DNA from: Brucella sp. BE17
GTDB taxonomy: Bacteria > Pseudomonadota > Alphaproteobacteria > Rhizobiales > Rhizobiaceae
Length of the DNA stretch: 64,000 bases
Assembly: GCF_039545455.1 (NCBI RefSeq)
Contig: NZ_CP154467.1
Location: 806,001 to 870,000, forward strand
Direction: 5' to 3'
Positions within the stretch are counted from its first letter, which is position 1; every line of letters begins with the position of its first letter. The notes under the pieces are model-generated. The model did no database searches. It was not told where the DNA came from and was given only the letters and a program-made list of their open reading frames with translations. Positions 36,164 to 45,751 of this stretch are shown here, one piece after another. The position numbers and the translations under genes were made by a program.

Positions 36164-38275
36164 CTAATCCGCACTGGCTTTTTCTCCACCGGGCTGCAAC
36201 TCGGAAAGACGGGCAATAATAGCAGCTGCAGCTCCTTGCAGCACATCCTTGTTACCCTTACGAGCTTTCTCAAGGTTCATATCCGCACTCAGGCTGCGCT
36301 CATTGGAAAGCAGCCCGTCGTCACTCTCGGCATCGGCACTGTCATTGCCCTCTCCGCGTTCCTTTATAAGCTTGGCGCGAGCGGCCATTTCATCGCGCCG
36401 CTCATTTTCGTTGAGCGAAACAACAGCCTTGTCACGCTGCGCTTTCAGCGTTGCCAAATCCTCGACGAACTGCTGAAATTCCGGATCATTTGCCGCGCGC
36501 TTGTCGTGCCAGCTCTGTAGTTGTGACAGCAAGGCTTTTATATGATCGGCAGATTTATATTTTGCTGGTTTGATCTCGGTCCATGGCAGCGCATTGTCAA
36601 AACTCGATTCGCCCACTGTCTTCGGGTCGAACAGCCCCGGCAGGCTGATATCGGGTGTCACGCCCCGCAACTGCGTCGAGCCGCCATTGATCCTGAAGAA
36701 TTCAGCGACAGTAAACTTCAGATCACCGAACTTAGGACCAGAATTGCGGGCCACCTCATCAAGGTTCACCAGCGTCTGCACCGTTCCCTTGCCAAAACTG
36801 GGTTCGCCTATGACCACGCCGCGACCGTAATCCTGAATGGCGGCGGCAAAGATTTCCGAAGCGGAGGCCGAGGCTCGATTGATCAATACGCCAAGCGGAC
36901 CTTTCCAAGCAGGTTCGGGCAGATCGTCGCTTTCCACCTTGATCTCGCCACTCGAATTGCGCTGCTGCACGACAGGTCCCTTGCCGACAAAAAGACCAGT
37001 CAGATCGATCGCCTCGGATAGCGAGCCACCGCCATTGTTGCGCAGGTCGATCAGAACACCGTCAACCTTTTCGGCTTTCAATTCTGCAAGAAGCTTTGCA
37101 ACATCACGGCTGGCACTTCGATAATCCTTCTCGCCCTTTCGCCGGGCTTCGATATCTTCATAAAAGACTGGCAATGTAATGATGCCTATCTGGCGAGTGG
37201 TGTCGCCATCCTCTACCGGCAGAACGGTTTTTTGAGCAGCCTGCTTTTCCAGGCTGATCTTATCGCGAACCAGTGTGATGATGCGGTGCGGATCGTCAGG
37301 GCCTGCGTCGGCTGGCAGAATTTCCAGACGCACGACAGAGCCTTTTTCTCCGCGAATCATTTTCACGGTTTCGTCCAGGCGTAATCCGACGGCATCCTTT
37401 ATCGGGCCATTCTTGTCCTGTCCTACACCAACGATACGGTCGCCCACAGCAAGCTTGCCTGAAACCTGTGCCGGACCTCCGGCTACAAGTTCGCGAATTG
37501 TCGCGTAATCGTCCCTTTCCTGCAGCACAGCACCGATGCCGACAAGGGAAAGCTTCATGGAAATATCGAACTCATCCGATGCATTGGCGCCCATATAGTC
37601 GGTATGCGGATCCACCGACCGTGTATAGGCGGCCATAAAAATCTGGAATACATCATCGCTGTTGTATTTTGCGGCGCGGTCAAGCGCGTTCTTATAACGC
37701 TTGTCGAGCGTATCGCGAATGGCGGCATCGTCCTTACCTGCCAGTTTCAGCCGCAACCAGTCGTTCTTGACGCGCTTACGCCAAAGGTCATCGTGGTCCG
37801 CATCGCTCTGCGGCCAAGGTGCCTTGCTTCGGATGACAGAATAGGTTTCATCCACGCTGAAATCAAAATTCTGCTTGAGCAATGAACGCGCAAAAGCGGT
37901 GCGTTCAGTAATGCGCTCGACATATGTATTGAACATCGCAAAAGGAATGCTCAAGTCTTCCTGCTTGATGGCATCATCAATTTCCGTGCTATTCGTCTTA
38001 AAGGCATTCACATCCGCTTGCAGGAAAATAAGGCGATCCGGATCGAGCGATTCGATATACTGATCCATGATCCTTGCCGACAATTTGTCGTCCAGCGGCA
38101 CGGGCTTGTAATGGAAACGCTCAAGAAATTCCGTCGTCAGATGAGCGGCCTGCATTTGTTGCGGCAACGGCTCCAGAAGCGGTGGCGAATTGGCTTCCAA
38201 CGCGGACGCGGAAGAGGCAAACGCCAGGAAAAGACACAGAAAACCATATTTTAAACGTTTCAAGATTGGGCCCAA
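36164..38275 (-). CDS. prc: Carboxy-terminal (tail-specific) protease, S41 family
   Basis: Periplasmic Ser-Lys protease of the Prc/CtpA type, 703 residues. Signal peptide YGFLCLFLAFASSASA, an N-terminal helical region, a PDZ domain (about 245-330) and the S41 core with the serine motif ASASASEIFAAAI and lysine motif GEPSFGKGTVQTL, then a Lys/Glu-rich C-terminal domain. The first codon is TTG (38275); TTG at 38263 also works, so the start is uncertain. Known roles of the family are processing penicillin-binding proteins and degrading tagged proteins. It lies opposite to the lipid A genes on both sides. Confidence 0.9.
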   Translation of the reverse strand: MGPILKRLKYGFLCLFLAFASSASALEANSPPLLEPLPQQMQAAHLTTEFLERFHYKPVPLDDKLSARIMDQYIESLDPDRLIFLQADVNAFKTNSTEIDDAIKQEDLSIPFAMFNTYVERITERTAFARSLLKQNFDFSVDETYSVIRSKAPWPQSDADHDDLWRKRVKNDWLRLKLAGKDDAAIRDTLDKRYKNALDRAAKYNSDDVFQIFMAAYTRSVDPHTDYMGANASDEFDISMKLSLVGIGAVLQERDDYATIRELVAGGPAQVSGKLAVGDRIVGVGQDKNGPIKDAVGLRLDETVKMIRGEKGSVVRLEILPADAGPDDPHRIITLVRDKISLEKQAAQKTVLPVEDGDTTRQIGIITLPVFYEDIEARRKGEKDYRSASRDVAKLLAELKAEKVDGVLIDLRNNGGGSLSEAIDLTGLFVGKGPVVQQRNSSGEIKVESDDLPEPAWKGPLGVLINRASASASEIFAAAIQDYGRGVVIGEPSFGKGTVQTLVNLDEVARNSGPKFGDLKFTVAEFFRINGGSTQLRGVTPDISLPGLFDPKTVGESSFDNALPWTEIKPAKYKSADHIKALLSQLQSWHDKRAANDPEFQQFVEDLATLKAQRDKAVVSLNENERRDEMAARAKLIKERGEGNDSADAESDDGLLSNERSLSADMNLEKARKGNKDVLQGAAAAIIARLSELQPGGEKASAD

Positions 38276-38537
38276 TTCTTAACATCAGGAATTTATATAA
38301 GGAATATGTGGTCAATCCTGACTTGTTTGGCAACAATTTAACAGTCTCGAACCGCAAACAGAGTGCTTGAATGAGACTATGAACGTCGATGAAGCAGGAT
38401 ACATGCAAGCCGCCGAGCCGAAATCAAGCCTTGTCTTGGCGACGGAACCGAACTAATTCGTTCGACAAACTCGAATTTCCTCATGGTCCCGGAAAGCGCA
38501 TGGCTCTTCGGGATCATGCTACGACAAGGAACAGCCT

Positions 38538-39566
38538 ATGCGCGCCCTGCAACTTCTCGATGACCGTCGTCTCGAAATCACCGATATAGACTCCCCCCCA
38601 CCCCCCGGCATCGGCGAAGTGACGGTCGAGATCAAGGCCGTCGCGCTCAACCATATCGACGTCTGGGGCTGGCGCGGCATGGCGTTCGCCAAACGCAAGA
38701 TGCCGCTGGTGATCGGTGCGGAAGCCTCCGGTGTCGTCGATGCGGTCGGCCCAGGCGTATCCAACCTTTTGCCCGGGCAACTGGTTTCGATTTATGGCGC
38801 GCGCACTTGCGGGCTTTGCCGAGCCTGCCGCGAAGGCCGCGATAATCTTTGCGAGCATGTCGGCGGTGTGCACGGCTTCCACCTTGATGGCTTTGCCTGC
38901 GAAGCCGTCAATCTGCCGGCGCGCTTGCTCGTACCCGCCCCTCCCGGCGTCGATGCGATCGGTGCAGCCGTCGCCCCCGTCACTTTCGGAACCGTCGAGC
39001 ACATGCTGTTCGACAATGCCAAGCTCGAGCCTGGCGAAACGGTACTCGTTCAGGCCGGTGGCTCGGGCATTGGTTCGGCTGCCATCCAGCTAGCCAAGAA
39101 AATGGGCTGCACGGTCATCACCACGGTCGGCTCCGACGACAAGATCGAAAAGGCCAAAGCGCTTGGTGCGGATCATGTCATCAATTACCGCGAAGACCGT
39201 TTTGAAGGTGTCGTGCGCAAACTCACCAAGAAAAAGGGCGTTGATGTTGTGTTCGAGCATGTCGGTGCCGATACATGGGCGGGTTCAATGCTGTGCATGA
39301 AGCGTGGCGCGCGCCTCGTCACCTGCGGTTCGACATCCGGCGTTTCGACCAATATGAACCTGATGCAGCTCTTCCAGCAACAGCTTAAAATTCTGGGATC
39401 GTTTGGTTGCCGCAAGGAAAACATGGCAGATGCCATGCAGAAAATGGCACGGGGCATTGTACATCCGGTCATCGATACGGTGGTTGGTTTTGACGAGATT
39501 GATACAGCTTTGAAGCGTATGGAAGGTCGCGACGTCTTCGGCAAGATCATTTTGCAGATCGACTGA
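38538..39566 (+). CDS. Zinc-type alcohol dehydrogenase-like protein (adh2XL type)
   Basis: Medium-chain dehydrogenase/reductase of 342 residues. Cofactor motif GGSGIGSAAIQLAKKMG and a structural zinc-site motif CGLCRACREGRDNLC are both visible; catalytic zinc ligands cannot be firmly assigned. By position it matches adh2XL of the rhizobial acpXL cluster, proposed to act on the C28 acyl chain. A C7-A-C6 homopolymer-rich stretch at 38593-38606 encodes SPPPPG. AAGGA stands before the ATG. LpxXL starts 12 bp after its stop. Confidence 0.85.
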   Translation: MRALQLLDDRRLEITDIDSPPPPGIGEVTVEIKAVALNHIDVWGWRGMAFAKRKMPLVIGAEASGVVDAVGPGVSNLLPGQLVSIYGARTCGLCRACREGRDNLCEHVGGVHGFHLDGFACEAVNLPARLLVPAPPGVDAIGAAVAPVTFGTVEHMLFDNAKLEPGETVLVQAGGSGIGSAAIQLAKKMGCTVITTVGSDDKIEKAKALGADHVINYREDRFEGVVRKLTKKKGVDVVFEHVGADTWAGSMLCMKRGARLVTCGSTSGVSTNMNLMQLFQQQLKILGSFGCRKENMADAMQKMARGIVHPVIDTVVGFDEIDTALKRMEGRDVFGKIILQID

Positions 39567-39578
39567 CCCGCCACTTTC

Positions 39579-40505
39579 ATGATGTTTAAATTCAAACTTT
39601 TACTCTTTCGCTGGACGCGCAAGTTCAAGCAATTCAATTACTGGCTCTGGGCGCAGGCGGTCTTTGTTCTGTTGGGACTTCTGCGTCTGCTTCCGGCGAA
39701 AGCAGCCATCCGCTTTTCGGCAAAAACTGCCCGTCTCATCGGGCCTTTGACGCCGCGTCACAAGGTTGCGATCAACAATTTGCGTCAGGCTTATCCGGAA
39801 AAAAGCGAACAGGAAATCCAGACGATCGCCATTGAGATGTGGGATTCGATGGCGCGGCTTTTTGCCGAATATATTTTTCTCGATGCGATTTTCGACTTCG
39901 ATCCGCATTCCGACGAGGTTGGGATGGTCGAGGTGGATGGGATTCCGATTTTCGAACGCCTGCGCGATGAAAAGAAACCCCACATTTTCTTTACCGCCCA
40001 TACTGGAAACTTTGAACTGCTACCGATCTGTGCCGCCACCTTCGGCCTCAATGTCACGGCACTATTCCGCCCGCCCAACAACCCCTATATCGCCAACAAG
40101 GTTTTGAAGGCCCGCCATACGAACATGGGGCATCTGGTTCCGTCCAAGGCTGGCGCTGCATGGGCTTTGGCAGGCATTTTGGGCGATAGTGGCAATGTCG
40201 GTATGCTGGTGGACCAGAAGTTTGCACGTGGCATTCCGTCGACCTTCTTCAACCGCCCCGTCAAAACCAACCCACTTCTCGCAAAGCTCGCGCGGCAATA
40301 TGATTGCGATGTCTATCCGGCCCGCTGCATCCGCCTACCCGGCGGACGTTACCGGCTGGAACTCTATGAGCGCATGGACCTGCCACGCGACGACAAGGGC
40401 CAGATCGATATCGACGCCACCGCACAATTGCTCAACGATACGGTTGAACAATGGGTGCGGGAATATCCCGGCCAATGGATGTGGTTCCATAAGCGCTGGG
40501 GATAG
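39579..40505 (+). CDS. lpxXL: Lipid A C28 acyltransferase LpxXL
   Basis: Member of the HtrB/MsbB-type late acyltransferases that moves the C28 chain from AcpXL to lipid A at the inner membrane. The 308-residue protein has the HX4E motif H141-E146 (TAHTGNFE) and a hydrophobic N-terminal helix (about 22-38). ATG at 39579 is doubled (ATGATG). It closes the acpXL cluster and lies just upstream of rpe, which has its own GGAG. Confidence 0.9.
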   Translation: MMFKFKLLLFRWTRKFKQFNYWLWAQAVFVLLGLLRLLPAKAAIRFSAKTARLIGPLTPRHKVAINNLRQAYPEKSEQEIQTIAIEMWDSMARLFAEYIFLDAIFDFDPHSDEVGMVEVDGIPIFERLRDEKKPHIFFTAHTGNFELLPICAATFGLNVTALFRPPNNPYIANKVLKARHTNMGHLVPSKAGAAWALAGILGDSGNVGMLVDQKFARGIPSTFFNRPVKTNPLLAKLARQYDCDVYPARCIRLPGGRYRLELYERMDLPRDDKGQIDIDATAQLLNDTVEQWVREYPGQWMWFHKRWG

Positions 40506-40558
40506 GAATCTTGTGTTCCCTATGCTAGGGGCAAGTTAACTTCCCACGGAGAACAGAC

Positions 40559-41236
40559 ATGCGCCCGATCGCCATTGCCCCGTCCATCCTGTCCGCCGAT
40601 TTCGCGCGTCTTGGCGAGGAAGTCGATGCCGTGCTGGAAGCGGGTGCCGACTGGATCCATATCGATGTCATGGACGGGCATTTCGTGCCCAACATCACTT
40701 TTGGCCCACAGGTGGTCAACGCGATCCGTCCGCGCACAAAGGCTTTTTTCGACACGCATCTGATGATCGCGCCCTGTGATGCCTATCTCGCACCTTTTGC
40801 CGATGCGGGTTGTGACCTCATCACCGTTCATGCCGAAGCAGGGGTGCATACGCACCGCTCGTTGCAATCAATCCGGGCGCTTGGCAAAAAGGCCGGTCTG
40901 GCGCTCAATCCGGCAACACCCGTTGAGGCAATCGCCCATGTGCTCGACGATGTCGATCTCATTCTGGTCATGACCGTCAATCCGGGCTTTGGTGGCCAAA
41001 AATTCATTGCGCCCATGCTCGAAAAAATCGCCCGCATCCGCGAAATGGTGGCGGATCGCCCCATCGATATCGAAGTCGATGGCGGTATTACGCCTGAAAC
41101 TGCAGGCTCGGTCGTTGCCGCAGGTGCAAACATCCTTGTGGCCGGCTCGGCTGTTTACAAGGGGAACTCGGTCGAGAGCTACCGCGACAATATCGCTGCC
41201 ATTCGTCAGGCCGCCGAGGCTGCCCGAAAAAACTGA
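40559..41236 (+). CDS. rpe: Ribulose-phosphate 3-epimerase
   Basis: Pentose phosphate enzyme interconverting Ru5P and Xu5P. The 225-residue TIM-barrel protein has [17 protein letters not shown] at the start, [12 protein letters not shown] with catalytic Asp and metal ligands (about 37-48), and GGIT near 180. GGAG stands before the ATG. purB follows 28 bp later on the same strand. Confidence 0.96.
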   Translation: MRPIAIAPSILSADFARLGEEVDAVLEAGADWIHIDVMDGHFVPNITFGPQVVNAIRPRTKAFFDTHLMIAPCDAYLAPFADAGCDLITVHAEAGVHTHRSLQSIRALGKKAGLALNPATPVEAIAHVLDDVDLILVMTVNPGFGGQKFIAPMLEKIARIREMVADRPIDIEVDGGITPETAGSVVAAGANILVAGSAVYKGNSVESYRDNIAAIRQAAEAARKN

Positions 41237-41264
41237 TTTACACTCTATTCGACAGGAAATACCC

Positions 41265-42566
41265 ATGATCCCGCGCTACTCCCGGCCTGAAATGGTCGCC
41301 ATCTGGTCGCCAGAAACAAAATTCCGCATCTGGTTCGAGATCGAAGCTTTTGCCTGCGAGGCGCTGGCGCAACTTGGCGTCATTCCGAAGGAAGCAGCCA
41401 AGACCATCTGGGAAAAGGGCGATGCTGCAAAATTCGATGTTGCGCGCATCGACGAAATCGAAGCCGTCACCAAGCATGACGTGATTGCATTCCTCACGCA
41501 TCTGGCCGAATTCATCGGTCCCGACAGCCGTTTCGTGCATCAGGGCATGACCTCCTCGGACGTACTCGACACCACGCTCAATGTGCAGCTTGTCCGTGCC
41601 ACCGACCTCCTGCTTGCCGGAATGGACCGCGTGCTGGAAGCGCTTAAAAAGCGCGCATTCGAGCATAAGGACACTGTGCGTATCGGACGCAGCCATGGCA
41701 TTCATGCCGAACCCACTACGATGGGTATTACTTTTGCGCGTTTTTATGCCGAAATGGCTCGTGGACGCGACCGTCTCGTCGCAGCGCGAAAGGAAATCGC
41801 TACAGGCGCGATTTCGGGTGCTGTCGGCACTTTCGCCAATATAGATCCGCGCGTCGAGGAATATGTCTGCGACAAGCTCGGCCTTGAAGCAGAACCCGTC
41901 TCCACCCAGGTCATTCCGCGTGATCGTCATGCGATGTTCTTTGCAACCCTCGGCGTGATTGCGTCCTCGATGGAAAACATCGCCATCGAAATCCGTCACA
42001 TGCAGCGCACGGAAGTTCTGGAAGCGGAAGAATTCTTCTCGCCGGGGCAAAAAGGCTCGTCCGCCATGCCGCACAAGCGCAATCCGGTTCTGACCGAAAA
42101 CCTGACTGGACTTGCCCGTCTGGTGCGCATGTCTGTGACGCCCGCGATGGAAAACGTAGCCCTCTGGCACGAACGCGATATTTCCCATTCAAGCGTTGAG
42201 CGCGCTATCGGGCCAGACACTACCATCACGCTTGATTTCGCGCTGAACCGTCTGGCGGGCGTGATTGAGAAGCTGGTGATCTATCCAGAAAACATGCTTG
42301 CCAACATGAACAAGTTCCGCGGTCTGGTGCATTCGCAGCGCGTGCTGTTGGCGCTCACCCAGGCGGGTGTTTCGCGTGAAGATTCTTATCGCCTCGTACA
42401 GCGAAACGCCATGAAAGTCTGGGAACAGGGCAAGGATTTTCAGGAAGAACTGTTGGCCGATGAGGACGTGCGCAAGGCACTTTCCGAAGACCAGATCCGC
42501 GAAAAATTTGATCTCGGCTATCACACCAAGCATGTGGATACCATCTTCAAGCGCGTGTTTGGTTGA
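41265..42566 (+). CDS. purB: Adenylosuccinate lyase
   Basis: Catalyses two steps of purine synthesis, releasing fumarate from SAICAR and adenylosuccinate. The 433-residue protein has the fumarase-superfamily signature [11 protein letters not shown], a TSSDVLDTT segment and [12 protein letters not shown]. The ATG at 41265 has AGGAAA seven bases upstream and gives the family N-terminus [14 protein letters not shown]. The open frame upstream overlaps rpe and is spurious. It ends in a long terminator. Confidence 0.96.
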   Translation: MIPRYSRPEMVAIWSPETKFRIWFEIEAFACEALAQLGVIPKEAAKTIWEKGDAAKFDVARIDEIEAVTKHDVIAFLTHLAEFIGPDSRFVHQGMTSSDVLDTTLNVQLVRATDLLLAGMDRVLEALKKRAFEHKDTVRIGRSHGIHAEPTTMGITFARFYAEMARGRDRLVAARKEIATGAISGAVGTFANIDPRVEEYVCDKLGLEAEPVSTQVIPRDRHAMFFATLGVIASSMENIAIEIRHMQRTEVLEAEEFFSPGQKGSSAMPHKRNPVLTENLTGLARLVRMSVTPAMENVALWHERDISHSSVERAIGPDTTITLDFALNRLAGVIEKLVIYPENMLANMNKFRGLVHSQRVLLALTQAGVSREDSYRLVQRNAMKVWEQGKDFQEELLADEDVRKALSEDQIREKFDLGYHTKHVDTIFKRVFG

Positions 42567-42607
42567 AAGATTTCGGCTCTGATCAGAGTCGAATAAATTG
42601 AAACAAT

Positions 42608-42645
42608 AAAAATCCCCATCTTTTTGAAAAGATGGGGATTTTTTT
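42608..42645. terminator. Bidirectional terminator after purB
   Basis: A stem of up to 16 bp (centred on AATCCCCATCTTT / AAAGATGGGGATT) has a TTGA loop and a T-run on the right. It separates purB from the convergent VOC gene. Confidence 0.9.
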
Positions 42646-43504
42646 ATACTGCGGGCTTGACTGTCCTGATCACATTGCCCCATGGGTCAACAAATTCGCG
42701 CCCGGCACCGCCGCGCGTATCTTCCAGTTCTACCCATAAAACACCCGTGCGATCAACATCACGCTTGCCCGCACCAGCACTTTGCCAGGCATTGGCTGCG
42801 ATGTGGTGATGATAGCCGCCGGTGGACATGAACACCGCCTTGTTGCCATAGGACGCCACGGTTTCCAGCCCGAGATTATCATGCCAGAAGATTTCAGCCT
42901 CCTGTGCATCGCCGACACGTAAGTGTACATGGCCGATGACGGTGTTCTGCGGTGCACCGTTCCACTTCCCACCCTCACGGTCAATCACACCGAGCAGATC
43001 GATCATATCGAGTGGATCGGTGCTCATGGCCACACGATCACCATTCCATGTCCAGTTTTCAAGCGGACGATCGGAATAGATTTCGATGCCGTTGCCTTCA
43101 GGATCGGTCAGGTAGATCGCTTCGCTCACCTTATGATTGGAAGCACCGCTGACCGGCAATTGCCTGTCGATGGCACGGCGCGACCATCGCGCGAGATCGC
43201 CGCGCGTCGGCAGAAGAAATGCCGTGTGATAAAGGCCGGCACTGCGCTGCTCGTCAGGCTTGGCTTGCGAGCACTGCTCGATTTCCATCAGTTCTCGGTC
43301 GCCCGCCCCCAGTACGATGGAAGTGCCACGCCGCGCCATTTCCTTCAAGCCGACCACATCACGATAATATTCGGCCAGCGATTCCGCATCTTTCGACTTG
43401 AGACCCACACGCGCCACATGGACCGGCGTCGTCATGGCGAAAGGAAGTGCTGCCACAGGCCCGTGATCGGCATCAATACCGGCCTTCTTCAACTGCACAG
43501 TCAT
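42644..43504 (-). CDS. VOC-family extradiol dioxygenase-like protein (CatE/glyoxalase type)
   Basis: A 286-residue protein with two vicinal-oxygen-chelate modules. The N-terminal one begins VHVARVGLKSKDAESLAEYY and the second GHVHLRVGDAQEAEIFWHD. Metal-ligand type residues are seen at H28-region (HVARV), H in LYHTAFLL and E in GIEIYSD. AGGAG lies six bases before the ATG. The substrate is unknown; the family includes catechol 2,3-dioxygenases and glyoxalases. Confidence 0.82.
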   Translation of the reverse strand: MTVQLKKAGIDADHGPVAALPFAMTTPVHVARVGLKSKDAESLAEYYRDVVGLKEMARRGTSIVLGAGDRELMEIEQCSQAKPDEQRSAGLYHTAFLLPTRGDLARWSRRAIDRQLPVSGASNHKVSEAIYLTDPEGNGIEIYSDRPLENWTWNGDRVAMSTDPLDMIDLLGVIDREGGKWNGAPQNTVIGHVHLRVGDAQEAEIFWHDNLGLETVASYGNKAVFMSTGGYHHHIAANAWQSAGAGKRDVDRTGVLWVELEDTRGGAGREFVDPWGNVIRTVKPAV

Positions 43505-43729
43505 TTTGTTCTCCTACCAGATATAGCGCCAATCGGAAGGAGTTTGGCCATCCTGCTGGCCCCGCCACGCCATGTGGCCCTTCTCATATGCGCCTTTCTT
43601 GTCGCTAAACATCGCGTTTTGCGGCATCGTTCACAAGATCGCGATCAACGAACAGGCTGTTCATCATTTGCATGCCAACAAATACCCCACAGGCTTGAAG
43701 TCTTGGCAAAGCCCCTCTAAATGGGGCAC

Positions 43730-44296
43730 ATGAAAGTCAAAGACGCAGATATCCTGATTATCCCCGGCTATACCAATTCCGGTCCAGATCACTGGCAGAC
43801 ACGCTGGGAGAACAAGCTCTCGACAGCACGTCGTGTAGAACAGGCGCAATGGTCGAAGCCAGTGCGCGAAGACTGGGTGAATGAGCTGGTCAAGGCCGTA
43901 AACGAGGCAACAAAACCGGTTGTACTGGTGGCGCATTCTCTGGGTGTGGCAACCGCCATGCATGCTATGGAGCATATCCAGCATAAGGTCGCCGGTGCGT
44001 TTTTCGTCGCTCCCCCCGATGTTGCCAATGCCGCTATCCGGCCAAGACATCTGATGACCTTCGGTCCTTACCCCCGCGAACGACTGCCCTTTCCAACCAT
44101 TGCGATTTTGAGCCGCAACGATCCCTTTTCAAGCTTTGAAGCAGCGGAAGCGGTGGTCAACGACTGGGGCGCCATGCTGATCGATGCGGGCGAAGCAGGC
44201 CACATCAATTCGGAATCAGGTCACGGCCCATGGCCGGAAGGCTCGATGGTTTTTGCTGAGTTCATGTCACAACTTCAGATTCCTGTAAGACATTGA
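43730..44296 (+). CDS. Serine hydrolase of the RBBP9/YdeN family
   Basis: Small alpha/beta hydrolase, 188 residues. The conserved IIPGYTNSGPDHWQTRWE start and nucleophile motif AHSLG (about 69-73) are family typical; the acid is in SRNDPFSSFEAA and the His in GHINSESGHGPWPEG. ATG at 43730 is used; an ATG three codons earlier is possible. It lies between the VOC gene and tRNA-Gly. Substrate unknown. Confidence 0.85.
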   Translation: MKVKDADILIIPGYTNSGPDHWQTRWENKLSTARRVEQAQWSKPVREDWVNELVKAVNEATKPVVLVAHSLGVATAMHAMEHIQHKVAGAFFVAPPDVANAAIRPRHLMTFGPYPRERLPFPTIAILSRNDPFSSFEAAEAVVNDWGAMLIDAGEAGHINSESGHGPWPEGSMVFAEFMSQLQIPVRH

Positions 44297-44412
44297 ACAT
44301 GAAACGGATTGACGAAGCCAAAAAGAGAACATATTTTAGAAAACATATTGTAAAATCTTTTAAACTGTTTTTTGTAAAAAACGATATAAACATCTGAAAT
44401 AACTACCAAAAC

Positions 44413-44486
44413 GCGGGTATGATGTAATGGTAGCCTGTCAGCTTCCCAAGCTGAACGCGCGGGTTCGATTCCCGCTACCCGCTCCA
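44413..44486 (+). tRNA. tRNA-Gly (CCC)
   Basis: A 74-nt cloverleaf with acceptor GCGGGTA / TACCCGC, discriminator T and encoded CCA. The anticodon stem TCAGC / GCTGA encloses loop TTCCCAA with anticodon CCC. The T arm reads GGGTTCGATTCCC. The 3' part was not seen repeated in the flank, so no clear attachment-site duplication. Confidence 0.93.
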
Positions 44487-44740
44487 TTCTTGCAACTTTC
44501 AAAACGACGTAACTTCTCCGCATGAAGATGTAGGCGCGCTTCAAGGCCTTTATTTAGAGCGTCGATTTCATTAGGCCTGGTCGAAACGCGCTCAAAATTG
44601 CAATCTATCTGGAATATATTCTTGCAATAAAAAATTATAAATGATTACATACTACCAATACAAGTAAAAATACTTATTAGAATATAAGTATACAATAAAA
44701 ATCTAAAATTTATATATACTTTATTTGATACGAGGAAATC
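44487..44740. other. AT-rich intergenic region
   Basis: About 250 bp, strikingly A+T-rich from about 44560 to 44740 compared with neighbours. No gene or known RNA was recognised. It may carry the promoter of the glycosyltransferase gene; the base composition suggests recent acquisition. Confidence 0.45.
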
Positions 44741-45712
44741 ATGCAAAACGCCAGGATTTTGGTGTCTATCGTGACGCGAAACCGCCCAATAATGCTGAAA
44801 GAGCTCCTTCATTCTCTGACGAATATCGCTCTGCCAGCCTCCACAAAAGTCGATTTTTTGGTCGTCGAAAACCATTCATCCAAAACCCTGTCTGGATGTA
44901 TCGACACGTTTGCCTCTGGCATGTCGGAAAGCAAAGTTGTGTATCTGCTTGAAGTCAGGATAGGCATATCCTATTCGCGCAATTGCGCCCTGACCTATGC
45001 TATCGCCAACGACTATGATTTTCTCGTATTCATCGATGATGATGAACGCGCAGAACCAGAATGGCTGATAAAACTGTTTTCAGAGCAACAGCGTGGCAAT
45101 CTGGATATCGTCGGCTCTCCTGTCTGGCCCAAGCCAGAACAATGCACGCTGAGCTTCTGGCAGAAATTCGTCTGGTCCGGCATCCAGCAGCTTTCCGAAT
45201 ATGGCGAGCTCAAAACACGCAGAAAATGTGAACGCGGTGCGGCAGATACGATCAAGGTGGCTACCGGCAGCTGGATGGGTAAACTTACCTTCTTCCGGCA
45301 GACCGGGCTGCGTTTCGATACGGGCTTGAACCTGACTGGAGGAGAGGACTGGCATTTATGGACAGAAGCCAAAAGCAAGGGAGCCAAAAGCGGATGGGCT
45401 CCGGACGCGACGGTCTATGAAACCGTTCCGCTATGTCGTTTGACGCTTACCTATCATTTCCGGCGCAACCGTGATCATGAGGCAACAAAGTTCCTGATCG
45501 CCTATAAGGCAAATCCGCGACGGGCAATAACGGGCCTGCCCGCAAAGCTAGCCAGCCGCCTCTGGAAGTTGACTGTTTCTGTTCTGTCACTACCAATCAA
45601 GGGCCCGTCGGCAGCAATCTCTGCAACAATGGCCCTGGGCGGAATTGTTGGCCAAATCCAGGGGTTCATAGGAAAACAATCAGCCCATTACAAATATACA
45701 ACGGGTCACTAA
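44741..45712 (+). CDS. Family 2 glycosyltransferase
   Basis: A GT-A fold glycosyltransferase of 323 residues. It has the N-terminal ILVSIVTRNRPIMLKELL, the DDD metal motif in FIDDDERAEPEWL (about 93-105), and a catalytic GGEDWHLWTEAKSKG near residue 205. The C-terminus has a weakly hydrophobic region but no clear multi-pass core. GAGGAAATC precedes the ATG. It is a single gene between tRNA-Gly and the suf operon, in AT-rich flanks. Donor and acceptor unknown; surface polysaccharide or glycolipid is inference. Confidence 0.85.
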   Translation: MQNARILVSIVTRNRPIMLKELLHSLTNIALPASTKVDFLVVENHSSKTLSGCIDTFASGMSESKVVYLLEVRIGISYSRNCALTYAIANDYDFLVFIDDDERAEPEWLIKLFSEQQRGNLDIVGSPVWPKPEQCTLSFWQKFVWSGIQQLSEYGELKTRRKCERGAADTIKVATGSWMGKLTFFRQTGLRFDTGLNLTGGEDWHLWTEAKSKGAKSGWAPDATVYETVPLCRLTLTYHFRRNRDHEATKFLIAYKANPRRAITGLPAKLASRLWKLTVSVLSLPIKGPSAAISATMALGGIVGQIQGFIGKQSAHYKYTTGH

Positions 45713-45749
45713 CTCAAGAATATCTCCGGAACTCAAGAACATTTCTGGT
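45712..45749. repeat. Two imperfect 19-bp tandem copies
   Basis: Units ACTCAAGAATATCTCCGGA and ACTCAAGAACATTTCTGGT (four differences) stand back to back between the glycosyltransferase stop and the sufT stop. Confidence 0.6.
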
Positions 45750-45751
45750 TA

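Noticed and set aside
44413..44486. Attachment site at the tRNA-Gly 3' end
   Set aside because: No second copy of the tRNA 3' sequence seen downstream and no integrase present.
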